Assembly (NCBI GenBank): GCA_019915015.1
Contig: JAHBBC010000001.1
Coordinates: 1,550,001-1,614,000, forward strand
DNA from: Auriscalpium vulgare
Taxonomy: Eukaryota; Basidiomycota; Agaricomycetes; Russulales; Auriscalpiaceae
DNA: 64,000 nt
Direction of reading: 5' to 3'
Below, piece by piece: positions 13,671-29,187 of this stretch (position 1 is the first letter of the stretch; every line of letters starts with the position of its first letter). Below the pieces are notes generated by a model. That model saw only the letters and a program-made list of their open reading frames with translations, searched no databases and was not told the origin of the DNA. The position numbers and the translations under genes are program-made.

Positions 13671-16600
13671 CCGGTTCACGGCGCCGTCTGCGATACGTTC
13701 CTTTTCTCGTCGTGCATTATTGCCATTGGACAGCCCGTCTTTCCAGCACGTTCATTGCGTCGCGTTCCCTCACCTGAGCAACCCAGCGCCTCCTCACACT
13801 CTTCTGTCATTGTGCCACCATCGCGCTCATGCATTTTCTGTGCTACCCCACCGTCACTTATGTTATGTTGTTAACGTATGTTGTACCTGTCCTGTCCCTG
13901 AGATAGGGAAAGCCGCATATCCCATAACCTATCGCGCTGGAGCAGTGCGTTCATCCGCCGTACAGGTTTGGCGCTGGACGTGCATCTTGGCCCTGAGCAT
14001 ACGTTTTTCCCGAGACACATAACGACATCGTGGACACTAAGGTCGACGTCGAGACGTTGGCGGGCCGCCACCTTGCCAATCTCCATCTGCTCCTTGAACG
14101 GCACGAAGGGAACAGATCCGGACCGGGGATGTGTTCTCACAGGTATGCGACCTCCATATGACGACCTTCCGTCCACGACTCCATCGCGTGCCTTGCTTCG
14201 GGCGGATATCGACGAGAGCCCTGGATGCGAGGCTTATTTCACGACCATCTTCGGCACGGTCGACCCAGAGAGTAGGCCCGGGACTTGCCAGTCGACATGG
14301 CTTGCTGGCGGCCGTGTTCCTCGTCCTTCTCCCTATCGTCACAAACTGGTTGCAAATGGTGTGCTTCGAGCGTCCTTCTGGAATGCTGCTACTGGCTCGC
14401 GTGCAGCAATCCAGCTAACTCAGCGGCCAATTGAAACGCGGGAAGCGAAAGCAGATGGCCGCAGGCCAACGGAAGAGGTAGCGGATCTGATGCTGAGCCG
14501 CTCCTCATAACTTACGCACGACTTGCGGTATGCTCGTTCCAGGCACACCATGGATACCGACATTCTCGGCAATCCGAGGACATGTGCAGATACGAGCCAG
14601 CAGATGAGTAGCATATCCAACAGTGATGGCATAGAACATACAGATCACAGCAGTTATAACAGCTGACAGCAATATTGGATTCGAAGTCTCCGGCGGCCTC
14701 GGGCAGCTCGTCGGCTCGTTCGAACTGCAAGGCGGTGCAGACCGACCTGATTACTCCCGGAAACGGCCACCATCAAGGTGCATCCACAACAGATCTATCA
14801 TGCCGCTCGAATCTCAACGCGCAGCAGGCTGCCAAAGATAGGATTGCACGACCTATCGCCGTCGAGGGCGCACAATGCCGCGGCTTTAAGTCTTCGATGG
14901 CATCCCTACACGAGGATGAGGAACAGATGCCGTGTCAGGCAACCGCTGGATGGGGTGTCACAAAGTAATTAGGGGTGCCACGACGAGACAGATAGATGGC
15001 GGCGAGCCCTGCTCACGGCTTGTTCGGACACAGCAGGCGTTTGACGTGTAGAAGCGAGGTCGCTGTAAGAATCAGTATATCGCGTCAGTCATAATCAGAG
15101 CTTTGAGCCAACTTTGAGCGGTTCACCAACCTGCCTCGACGTATTCATGACGGGCTACTCGTCGGTAACAGACCATTTGTCCGAGACTGTCTTCGTCGCG
15201 TTTGCGAGAACATCTTTTTGAAAGCCAACCTTACTATCTGAAAGCCAACCTTACTATCCGTCCTCCGCTGCATAAAGGCTGTGCGAAGGCAGGAACACCC
15301 GGAGGCAGTTAGGTGCCGTCATCCCGCCAATCACAGGAAGGCGAGTGCTCACGGAACATACGAAGGACGGCCACTCGGCGCATCAGGAGAAGGCCTCCCG
15401 CGCAGCCTTATGGGCTTGTCTCGGTGTGGAGCCACAATTATGCTTGCTTCCCTGCCTGCGGTCAGAGGTCAATATGTCAGCCGCCAACAGCAAAAACACG
15501 CACATTGCATTGATGTGGTGACGAAACTGCCATAGGAGGGTGGCCAGTTTCAACTTGTCCTCTCGTCGGCGGAGAAGAGCAGTCTTCTGCGCAGAGAATG
15601 CTGATTGATGTGCATTGGTCAGTCGAATGGTGGGTAAAATATCGCATTGTCGGGCATGCGCGTGACGCCACGTGAGTCTTCTTCAACAACTCCCGGCGCA
15701 CTTGCGAGCCACGAGACACAGCGTGCAATAGAGAACGCGCGCGCAGAAGACTACGCCCGTAGCTTCGTCTCGCTCAAACAACGGAGCCTTTTGCCTGACG
15801 AAGCCTTCAAATGGCTAGTGAGAGCCTCGAGAGGCAGCAGGATGACGTACTTTGATTCGAGGACGACCCAGACTCGAGCTACCATACAATTGGACTTCCG
15901 GAAAAAGAACGTACGTTCTGGGGGCCGTAGTTTTGTGCGCAAGACAGGAAAACCGGGGCTACGATGACGACTAACCGTGGAGAGCGTGAGGACCGCTCGA
16001 TGATGCGAATGGATTGGGTGAGCATGAAGGGTTAGAACGGTCGCGTCAGTCCTACGCAGGACCCCGCTCTGACCAAGACGTATCCCCACTATCGCGTTGC
16101 AATTTGTCCACGCACACCGTTCAATACTCTGAGGTATTCGCCTGTATGATAGGCAGTGAGATCACGGTTGCGTTTTATTCAGAGCGACTGACCGTTCATC
16201 TTTCATCCGCCTAAATGCTGGAGGGCAGTTTCCTGAGATCAATTTGGAGCACAACGACTTTCTAGTCCCTGCAAAGCCTTGCGCATGCGTTACATAAAGC
16301 CATGCGTCTGTTTCGCTTAGCAGCGTCGTGCCTGATGCGGATATTTCCGCCTCAATTCACTGGAAAGTCGCAAGTCGAGCACCGTTACCTTTGATACGTA
16401 ATTTCATCAGCTTGCGCAGGGAGGCCTAGGGAGGTTCACGTTGAGCGGCATGCGCAAGTGGCACCACGATCCCCGAGATCTGCCTCGCACCAGGCCCAAC
16501 ATCTGGGCGTCCGACCAACACGCAGATGATACCGGTTGCCTCAGAGGTTGAAACGTTGACCTCTCAAATGAGTTGATGTGGTATGTATGAATTACGCTCA

Positions 16601-18140
16601 AGACTTGGCGCACCGCACAGAGCCACCGCAGCGGTTGCTGTCGCGATGCTGTCCAGATGACATGACCCTTGCGGCATTACGGATAAATCAGGTCATTTGC
16701 CGTTACAGACTCTTCCCCGCGTCGCCTGCGACATGTGCACATGCGAGACATGGAAGTCAAGAACATGAGTGAAGGAGAAGAAGCACACCGATCTTGCGGT
16801 CAAGTATCAACGCTTGCTCGGCGTTCGCGTAAGTGCCATGCGGTCTTGGAGCAGCAAAAATAATGACACGGTGTGTTGGTTGCTGTGCTGTGGTATGCAT
16901 GGCTTGATACGCTGGTGACGAGAGTACACAATCAACGCTCACATCGGGACCATAGGCGGGTCTGGGCTGGAGGAGTGCCACATAGATGCCCTGTCTCATT
17001 AGAAGCCTACCTGCCCCTGTACGTCGGAGAGAGGGTCAGGCATGATTCGGCCGCTTCCAGCGAAGACGTTATGAGCATCACGAAACATCACATAATATAG
17101 AACCCTTGGCTGTTTCTTCGGGTCCAGGCCTGTCAAAGAGACAGAGCGCTGCCATGCGAGTACTCGTCAGAGAGCAGTCAGTGCCAAACAGACAGCACTC
17201 CATCCATCGCAAAGTGAAAAGGGGGACGTTCTAGAGAGGCAGCTCGTAAGCATCTGAACGAAGGACCAACTACTGGCACCGAGCCGCGGTAGCTGAACCA
17301 ATCGCTGACGGTCGCGAAGGGTTACAGCGCTGGTCAGACGCACGCTACTGGCGGCAGCAGCGTCAGTGGTTTATATTCATTGAGCGGGCGTTGCAACCTA
17401 AATAACATACAAGTGCGCACCGTGGCGGTCTCGGTTGCTGCATCTTCGTTGAAGGGTTCTCGGTATCGCGGGGTTCGCCGCAGCCAGAGACAAACCTCCC
17501 ATTCATGGCTATGCTCACATCGCCGCCAAGAATGCCCGACGCAGCGAAGGCCGCAAAGTTGCTGGTGATCCCATCATAGATGCCGCGGCTCCTGTGGGCG
17601 GTCCTATGTATGCAGGGGGAATGGCCCCGAACGCTGTCGAAGCATTCCTCTCCGCTTCTGAGCTGAACTGTTTGAATGGAGGGAAGTTCCAGTGGATGCC
17701 CGACAGGAAAATCGGGTATTGCGGGGCTCCGTCTGGGTTCTCTGGGGGTTGTGGCGTGTCGTTAGTGGGAACATGGAGAGGAGAGTGATACAAACCATGC
17801 GGAATCTTGATTTTGAGCAGACCTTTGGGTTGATCGTGTCAAGTGTAGACGAGAAACCGACAGTGACACGCAAATTCGGCCGACCAAAGATAAGCCACAG
17901 TCTGATCTATTGAAGCAACTCAGGTGTCGTGACCGCCGTAAAGGCGAGACAGATGTCTCGTCAACACCCTCGGGCGCGACATGCGAACGCATTTATTCTG
18001 CGGCGATGGCAACACGAGGCTACAAATACATCCCGACCCTGCGCAAAGTAAGAATGTCCCTATGAATCTCAGTTTGTATGCAACCGCATAAAAAACTCAC
18101 TACTAACAAAGCCCTGGGCAACAAAGACACCATGTCCCTT
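13671..18140. other. Gene-poor region
   Basis: About 4.5 kb with only short ORFs lacking recognisable content, apart from a 20-bp tandem duplication (15219-15258). A plus-strand ORF at 17594-17788 has a Gly/Ala-rich, protein-like composition, but I could not extend it through splice sites. No transposase, LTR or tRNA was recognised. Confidence 0.45.
15219..15258. repeat. 20-bp direct tandem duplication
   Basis: Two perfect adjacent copies of a 20-bp unit (beginning TGAAAGCCAACC) occupy 15219-15238 and 15239-15258 in a non-coding stretch. Confidence 0.85.
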
Positions 18141-19483
18141 TCATCGAGTCGACAGAACGATCTCCAGGGCCTTTTCAATTGACGCCTTTTCGCGCCGAAT
18201 TCTGAAGGGCCGCACGAACCTTAGTATGAATGGAGGGGCCTGCCACGCAACTTACGTTGCCACTTCTTGCTCAAGCTCGGAGATGCGCCTGTCCCGGTTC
18301 TCCACAGATTGCCGTAGGACGTCGTTCTCCAGCTCCAGGGCCTGGACTTGCTCAGGAATGAGGAGAAGGCTATCCAAGAGCGTGCGCTTGATGCTGCTAG
18401 CCATTGACCCAGTACCTTCCTCGGGACTCGCCGGTTGAACGACCGTCGCTTGTGATGAAATGGGGGTGGTGATGTTCTTGAGTAACGTATCACTATTAGC
18501 AAGCGCCAGTAAAGCGTGGATACTTTGCGTACTTTCGCTTGAGTAAGTGGATTAAATGCCGTACTATTATTCCGGATAGGTTCCGTGCCATTCCGATACC
18601 GTTTCCCTCGGTGCACTTCGTCCTGCGCGTCTGACATGGATTGGTTGTAGGTGGCATTTGCGGCTTCGGGCGGGATGTCCGACCAAAACTCGTCCTCTTG
18701 AGAGTCTGCAGGCAAGGGTGACAGTGACTTCTGAGGCGTCTTCAGGACTATGCTGGCAGAAGGCTGCGAGGTACGCCTCGAAGTAGACGCTTGGCCTTGG
18801 CCGGCAAGGGGCTGCGGTGACGAGCCAGAGGCAGGGCGACTACTAGGCGTAGCGTGCAGCTGGCTATCGGCGCGAGCTTCTTCCTCTTGTTGCTGCTCCC
18901 GCTTCGCCTTCTCGATCTCGACCCTCCGCCTCTCGCGTGGGGTCATCGCAGTGTCTGTCTGCGAACGCCGGGGGGTGTTAGGAACATCTTGACTGGATGG
19001 CGCATGTCGTTTATTGGCATGCAAAGGGTTAGGTTCGGTCGGTGATGCGGCGCGCTTCCGAGGAGTGTGGAAAGGGGAAGACTGCGGTGGGACAGCTCGT
19101 TGTGAGGACGAGGGAGTCGGCTGACCGGGAGACTGATCCACAGTAAAGGCCTTGTTCGCTGGGAACAGCTCATCATCCCACTCTGCACATTCCACAAGCA
19201 AGGTTCATCTGGTATCCGTGGATGTTAGCCAGGAAAGACGCACTGAAAAATCCACAATGTCCAGACTGGTCCTTGTAGATACTGCAGGCCCAGAACTTCC
19301 TGTACAACGTTGAGTCGGGTGCAGCCACTTCCCAGAAGTACAAAAGCCACACCTGTTAGGATTTCTGGCGGTATTGCTAGTTTTTAAAACTGCAAGCTCG
19401 CCGTGAGTGCACAAGACTTTGCCCTCCTCGTTGAGGATCGCGCGCTCCACGCTGACTTTCTGCGAACTCGGGCTTGTTGTCAT
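18141..19483 (-). CDS. GRF-type zinc finger protein with C-terminal coiled coil
   Basis: Five exons (19483-19353, 19299-19244, 19182-18533, 18476-18256, 18201-18141) splice in phase to 372 aa. A single GRF zinc finger occupies about residues 20-70: a first Cys/His pair (LCTHGELA), the Arg-Lys-Phe core (NRKFWAC) and CGFFKWDDE. GRF fingers bind single-stranded nucleic acid in TOP3, NEIL3, APE2 and others. The middle is Ser/Pro-rich with a basic helix (TPRERRRVEIEKAKREQQ). The C-terminus is a leucine-rich coiled coil (LELENDVLRQSVENRDRRISE). No catalytic domain is present, so it is likely an adaptor or ssDNA-associated factor (inference). It is divergent to the PSMG4-like gene across 125 bp. Confidence 0.8.
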
Positions 19484-19608
19484 GACGGCGTGAATTATAA
19501 ACCAGAGGTTAGAACTATAAAATGCGGAGGATAGAATAGATAGATAATGTCAGAGCATGGGGAAAGGATAGAGGGGCAGAACGCCGCCGCTGACCTCAAC
19601 GGGACAAA
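19484..19608. promoter_or_regulatory. Divergent promoter, GRF protein / proteasome chaperone
   Basis: A 125-bp gap separates the start codons of two divergent genes and must contain both promoters. Confidence 0.5.
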
Positions 19609-20266
19609 ATGAGTCACGGTACCGCTACGGTTCTAGGCTCCGTCCACACTCTCCAACTAGCTTCACGCACGCTCAACATTGCATCGGGCGTGGAAATCAT
19701 GTCGAGTGCACCTCCAATACGCGTGGAGACGCGCTATGTTTCGCCTGCCGGTCAATTCTTACCCGCCCTCGTCCTGCAAGCCACCGTGCTCGTCGATTCG
19801 TACATGCTGTGGATCGGCGCGACCAACGAATCCGAGGAAAACGCCAAAGTCACGCCCCTACAAGGCACTCTTGCGCGAGACTGGGCATGTGCGATGCCAC
19901 CTGGCAAGGTAAATTCGTGTGCGCATGCGTAGTAGCAGCGGTGCGATCGCAGCCTATCCCTGAATTTCGTGCTGACTGTATTGACTTTGTACCCCTCAGA
20001 CACAGGCTGTCATCGGCACACCGCTTTTCCGATCGTCGAGCTCAGACGTTGCGCTCGCAATGGCTCAGCGGCTAGGTAGTTCGGCCCTCAATGTATAAGC
20101 CAATGGATAGCTGATCAGGGTCCCAGCCCGACGTTTCAAGAAGCAAATATTCCTCTCCGTGGATGTCCCTCCGTCGCTGGAGTCTATGGGTCAGAGCCCG
20201 CGTATTTTACTTGAAGTGGAGAAGGCGTTAGTGCAGACATTGAGGCAGTTGGAAGGATCAGAGTAG
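19609..20266 (+). CDS. Proteasome assembly chaperone 4 (PSMG4/PAC4-like)
   Basis: Three exons (19609-19908, 20000-20075, 20127-20266) splice through introns of 91 and 51 nt to 171 aa. The PAC3-PAC4 heterodimer guides alpha-ring assembly of the 20S proteasome in the cytosol. Landmarks of the PAC4 family are present in order: a strand ending in DSYMLWIGA (human DSLFLWVGA), then the SSDVALAMAQRLARRFKKQIFLS block (human TGLAQRLARKTNKQVFVS pattern), then a C-terminal helix (LLEVEKALVQTL). It is somewhat longer than human PSMG4 (about 123 aa) because of an N-terminal extension and a central loop. Assignment rests on motif order, not on a database search. Confidence 0.75.
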
Positions 20267-20757
20267 AGAGAGAAGGTTGCATGCAAGGTGTGTGGCAGGC
20301 TACGAGAGAACGAGAAGACGTTGGAAGCCTGCGTATACTTGTCGATCCATCAAACACCCTCCACCGTCAGAGTCTCCGTGGAATGGCAGGGGGGGCACAG
20401 GATATGGATCACGATACAAAATCGCACCATGCGCAGTAGAAAGAGCAGTGCATTGACGCCGGACGCGGTGGTTACTGCAAGCTCCGCAGAAAGGCCGTGA
20501 ACCGCCGTTATTCCGCAGAAAGAGTCGCAAGAGGTTTGTCGAGAAACAAGAGGATCAATTGAAATAATCGGACATCGATTGCGGACCCTGAAGACGCCGA
20601 CGTCGCTCACCACGGTCATGCAAGCGGCCACTCTCGCCACACAAATCCGTCGCTCTTAGCTCTTTTTCCTCCTCCTCACCGTGTCCATCGACCACCACGA
20701 CCATCCCGGCCGTCTCGGTCTCGACGCCCGCCCGATTCAACCTGAGAGACGTGGATC
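20267..20757. other. Intergenic region upstream of YAK1
   Basis: About 490 bp holding the 3' UTR of the PSMG4-like gene and the promoter/leader of YAK1. No exon was recognised. Confidence 0.5.
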
Positions 20758-24947
<4,190 letters not shown>

Positions 24948-25408
24948 AAGAACTGTATAGTTCCCTCTCAACATCCGTGCATGCGCGCTATGTATATCTG
25001 CATCCGTCTGGCCCAAAATTCCTTGCCTGCTACTGTCCCTTCCCCGCTCTTCGGCCACCTGCTTCTATCTTCACCTCTTCCGTTCCGTCAAGATCTCCAT
25101 TCCTCCTCTTTATAAGTCCGATCCGCTCAAGAACTTGTCTGCGGGCTGTGCCCGCCTGCGCAACGACGACGATTTGGCCCTGATCACGAGTAATGACTTG
25201 CATCGTAGCAATAGTTTTTAACCACCCTTTGTTCTCCATATCTGCTGTTACTTCGCCTCATTGACTGCCGAAACAAGCTCGGACTCCCAAACGCATCGCA
25301 TGTATGGTGTACTTCCCGCAAATGTATATTGTTCGGCAGTTCTCACTGGAAAGCCAAAATTCTGCTATGTACCTTCTCTAGAATCGGCCGATAACATCTA
25401 GGTCAGTC
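24948..25408. other. Convergent 3' intergenic region
   Basis: Lies between YAK1 (+) and the phosphatase gene (-), holding their 3' UTRs. No other feature was seen. Confidence 0.5.
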
Positions 25409-26474
25409 CTAGGGCGTGTCTATGGTATTGGGGAGGCCACTGAAGATTTCCTCGACTTCCCATGCGCCCGCCCAATAGACGATCTGGCATTTGAGGCCCT
25501 CCTCCTCACCTTCCTTCGCGATGCGCTTTTGCAGACCGCGATACTGTCGACAAAACACCATATCTTGGCTGTGCACGTGGGTCAGCTTGGTCCGTCAGAC
25601 GGGCTGATTGAACTCGCCTGCGGAGGCGCAAAATGGGGCAAAAATCGTTGGAACCATCCCCGACGTATATGACGCGGTCAAACTGCGTCTTGTGTCGTTG
25701 GAGAAAAGCATTCAGCTCGTCGCCTGTGCAGTGATGAATTTATATGCACGACAATATAACTCTTCTGCTTACCCTTGCACATGTTTGGGCTGCATCCCAC
25801 TTTGCACGAGTGCTGAGGACCGGACGGATCGACTCGGCGACTCAGCTTCAGGAGGCCCGAAGGATCCCACTCTGCCGGGTTGGTGATAATCTCTGTGAAG
25901 AGATCTTGTAGATCTTTGGACTAGTGTGGATGGTGATGCACGATCGTTGCCATGTCCGAAGTGGGCTTACCTCGAGGATCGTCGAGATGAAGACAGAGTT
26001 GGCGTTGGAAAGACAGAGGAAAGTCGTCTCCGGTTTTGCTTTCGCCTTTATCGTCTTCACTCCACGAATCATCGCAGGGTGCTGTGAAAACGTTTGCCTC
26101 ATCAGATTACCGAGATGGCGTGAGGTCTGCTATGCTCACGAAAGGCATGATCCTCAGCGCGCCTTCAATATCCTCCCTAGTACCACCACGAGCGTGTAGC
26201 TCACGCAGAGATTGCGCCCTGGACATACGTGAGCGCACAGTAGTAGCCCGGCACGCTGGAGGGCGTTACACGAGGTCCGTCCACTGGATCTCGTCCTTGA
26301 GATTCTTCATCTTGCGACGGAGGTCCGGGGCGAGGACTTCGAAGATCCATCTATCCGAGTCCTGATCAGCGAGAGACCTATAAGGCGTTGTCGTCGGCAG
26401 CAAAGACGCATGCACTAGGCAGCATACCAGTCAAAGTCAAAGACGATCAGCTGCTTGAGGATGTCCTGGGGCAT
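25409..26474 (-). CDS. PHOSPHO-type HAD phosphatase (pyridoxal-phosphate phosphatase-related)
   Basis: Seven exons (26474-26428, 26377-26270, 26218-26140, 26081-25971, 25920-25773, 25723-25618, 25568-25409) splice in phase to 252 aa. HAD motif I is LIVFDFDWSLADQDSDRW (nucleophile D13, acid/base D15). Motif II is in FLCLSNANS. Motif III/IV is YVGDGSNDFCP, characteristic of the PHOSPHO1/PHOSPHO2 family, which hydrolyses phosphoethanolamine, phosphocholine or pyridoxal 5'-phosphate. The cysteines of HSCKVGCSPNMCKG match the insert seen in this family. The fungal substrate cannot be told from sequence. The sixth intron (25569-25617) has a GC donor. The gene is divergent to TFB1 across 91 bp. Confidence 0.9.
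25569..25617 (-). other. GC-AG intron in the phosphatase gene
   Basis: Read on the minus strand, the 49-nt intron starts GCGAGT after ...CGCAG and ends CACAG. No GT donor nearby keeps the frame into DMVFCRQ. AG|GCGAGT is close to the known GC-donor consensus. Confidence 0.8.
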
Positions 26475-26565
26475 GGTGGTGGCAGGAAAGAGGCGCTAAT
26501 ACTAAGTATTACCTAACATTAATACTGGCTGAGGCCGCGTTGTGCGTGCAGGCGAGAGCTCCTGG
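26475..26565. promoter_or_regulatory. Divergent promoter, phosphatase / TFB1
   Basis: Only 91 bp separate the two start codons, so both core promoters must lie in or overlap this gap. An AT-rich patch sits at about 26494-26528. Confidence 0.5.
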
Positions 26566-28951
26566 ATGTCGACGCTCTGCGCAGCCAGAGCAAAGTTCAA
26601 GAAGTTGCCAGGGCTCTTGGAGCTCACCGACACCCATCTCCAATGGACGCAAGATGGGAAGAAGGCGCCCACTCTCCGTGTGCCACATGCTGACGCTGCG
26701 GGTGAGTTGCTTGCCCGACACCCACCATCTAGACTGTGCTGAGCTGGTCCTGCGCGCAATACAGCCCTCTTCTCGAGCAAGGACGGCAAGCCGCAGGTCA
26801 GGCTAAAGGTCGCCCTTTTCAACGACGATGAGGGCCACACGTTCACTTTCAGCGCGGCCCAGCCAGTCGCGCTCAACGAACGCGAGACTTTCAAGCTCGA
26901 ACTTACGAACATCGTCAGCAGAAACCGCAGCACACGAGAGGCCAGTGTTCTGAAGCCACCTACCACTCCTTCTGCCCCGCCAGCCTCCACCAATGGGTCT
27001 AGTCTGCGCCCACCAGTGCCATCCTCGTATGCGACCCCTTCCCGCGCGCCTTCCGTGTCAAGCGATGGGCGCGCCTCTGGAACCCCCTCCAATAACCCTA
27101 CCAGCGACTTTCGCCTGCGTAAGAAGGTCCTTGTCAAGACACCAGAGCTAGCAAGCTTACATCGAGAGCTTGTGATGTCCGGACAAATCACCGAGTCTGA
27201 GTTCTGGGAGGGTAGAGAGGTGAGCCACGTCCATTGCTTCAGCTGGCAGTCGCCGGAAAGCCTTCTTTCTCTAGCACCTTTTGTTGGCTCAAGCCGCTGC
27301 GGAAAGTCAGAAGAAGGGTCGGCCGGGCCAATTGGTCGACCCAAGACCGCAGGCCGTTGACGGTGGCGAAATCAAAATCGTTATCACACCTCAGTTGGTA
27401 CACGACATCTTTGAGGAGTTCCCGGTGGTAGCAAAGGCGTACGACGAGAATGTCCCTGCCAAAGTGTGTTCTCATTTGCACCTCGTCTGCACACATATTG
27501 ATGTCATACGGCCAGCTCTCAGAGGGCGAGTTCTGGAAACGCTATTTCCAGTCGAAACTCTTTCACTCGCACAGGGCCTCTATCCGTTCGACCGCAACCC
27601 AAAACGTGGTAAAGGATGACGCGATTTTCGACAAATATCTGGAGAGACCGGACGATGGTAAGTTACGTGCGACGAAAATGTACCGACGAGGGGCTCACCC
27701 CGCGTAGAACTCGAACCGCGACGTCAACGTGACCAGGACGTGGACATGTTCATAGACCTAAACGCGACGCAGGAAGATCATGACGAGGTAATACGCCCAC
27801 GAGCACAGGCTACGTTGTTCTCATCGGCCAATAGACCGGAAACGGGCAAGACGTTACGATGCAAGCTGGTAAACAGAGAGGCGCGCTTCCGCTTATTCGC
27901 AAGTTCAATGAGCACTCAGAACGACTGCTCAAAACAGCAATGTGAGTCAGTGCAGCACCAAATGTGCTCCTAACTGAGCCTCTTAGGTCTGAGGGGAGTC
28001 CCGCAAAGCGAAGACGAGTAGACTCAGCGGATCCTTCTGACGTATGTGACACTGCAACTTCAACTTCACTCAAGCTGCGTGCTTATATTCTGCTCAGCCA
28101 TGGAACCACTACTCGCAAATCGACTTGGACGATTTGCATGACCCTCAGGCGTCGGCTGGAATTCTTCTGGACATGCAAGATCGACAGCGCTACTTCGAGG
28201 GACGAGTGGGCGCCGGAAAGTCCGCCGAAGAGGCACCACGGCAAGTAAGCCCGATGACCTCTTCGTCTACTCTTCAGCTACTAACTAAGTGCAGGCGGTT
28301 GATCTGACTACCGCTCTGGCTGAAGCAACACAAGATCTACAAGGGTGGTCCGGAAATCTCGCCCAAGTACGTGCCAAGACTAATTGTCGCTCATGGCATT
28401 TGACTGACCCATGTGCAATGCAGCTAAAAATTGATCGAAAAGCGGGCGAAGCAGCCCTCGTCTCCATGACCCAAAACGTCGCTGCACGTCTGGACGTGAA
28501 CAAACGGAAAAGCGCGTCTGTCCATTCTTTCACTGGCGTACCTGACTTCATGATAAATCTCTAGATGACATCCCCGAAGACATATTCGGCCAGATGCGCA
28601 CCTGTCAGACCGCCGCCAATGAGTTTCTCCGCCAGTTTTGGGCCTCCATATACCCTCCTACGTCCGACCCGCAGACGATCAGCGCACCCGCAACGCCCGC
28701 ACAGAAGGCGGCCAAGGCCGCTCGCATGGCAGGATATCTAGCCAAGACGCCCGAGAAAGTCGCCGCTATCGTTACCGCAGGGCAAGCGGCGGGCATTGAT
28801 CGACAGAAGATTGAGATAGTGAGTGGTGTGAGCCAATCTCCTCGTCTCTGCGCTCATCTGTCTGGCATAGGGTATGAAGCCGATTTTGGACGCCGTCGAG
28901 AAGGCGCTCGCGTTCTGGCGGACGCGCAAGCAGCCAGGTGGCCGGCCATGA
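26566..28951 (+). CDS. TFB1: TFIIH core subunit TFB1 (p62/GTF2H1)
   Basis: Twelve exons (26566-26701, 26765-27219, 27275-27463, 27516-27657, 27708-27787, 27835-27941, 27987-28041, 28098-28244, 28295-28366, 28424-28511, 28565-28818, 28871-28951) give 601 aa. TFB1 scaffolds TFIIH for transcription initiation and nucleotide-excision repair. An N-terminal PH-like domain (FKKLPGLLELTDTHLQW) is followed by a Ser/Pro linker and two BSD domains (ESEFWEGREHLLL; LSEGEFWKRYFQSKLFHSHR). The helical C-terminal region (QMRTCQTAANEFLRQFW) ends the protein. The ATG at 26566 begins directly before the PH-like domain. Intron 10 (28512-28564) seems to use a GC donor; a GT alternative exists and would change about seven residues. 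Confidence 0.93.
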
Positions 28952-29187
28952 TCTACGGACTTGATTGGCGTAAAATTTGTTGTTCCGTTTTGAAATCAGG
29001 ACACTGTAACCTTGCCATTCGTTTCCGCTCATCCACGAGCACCACACCCGTCATATGCATATGTATCAACGCATGTAGATAATAACTCTATCCTATACGT
29101 ACAAGTAGTAGTGTCCATGAATGCAGAGCGACGCGTAATTACGCATACATGCGGGAATATGTGTGAGAAGCATGGACATGGGCCGCG
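28952..29187. other. Convergent 3' intergenic region
   Basis: 236 bp between the stop codons of TFB1 (+) and CASP (-). No other feature was seen. Confidence 0.5.

Noticed and set aside
17515..17913. Overlapping ORFs on both strands with protein-like Gly/Ala composition
   Set aside because: No start, splice extension or recognisable motif; too short to support a gene.
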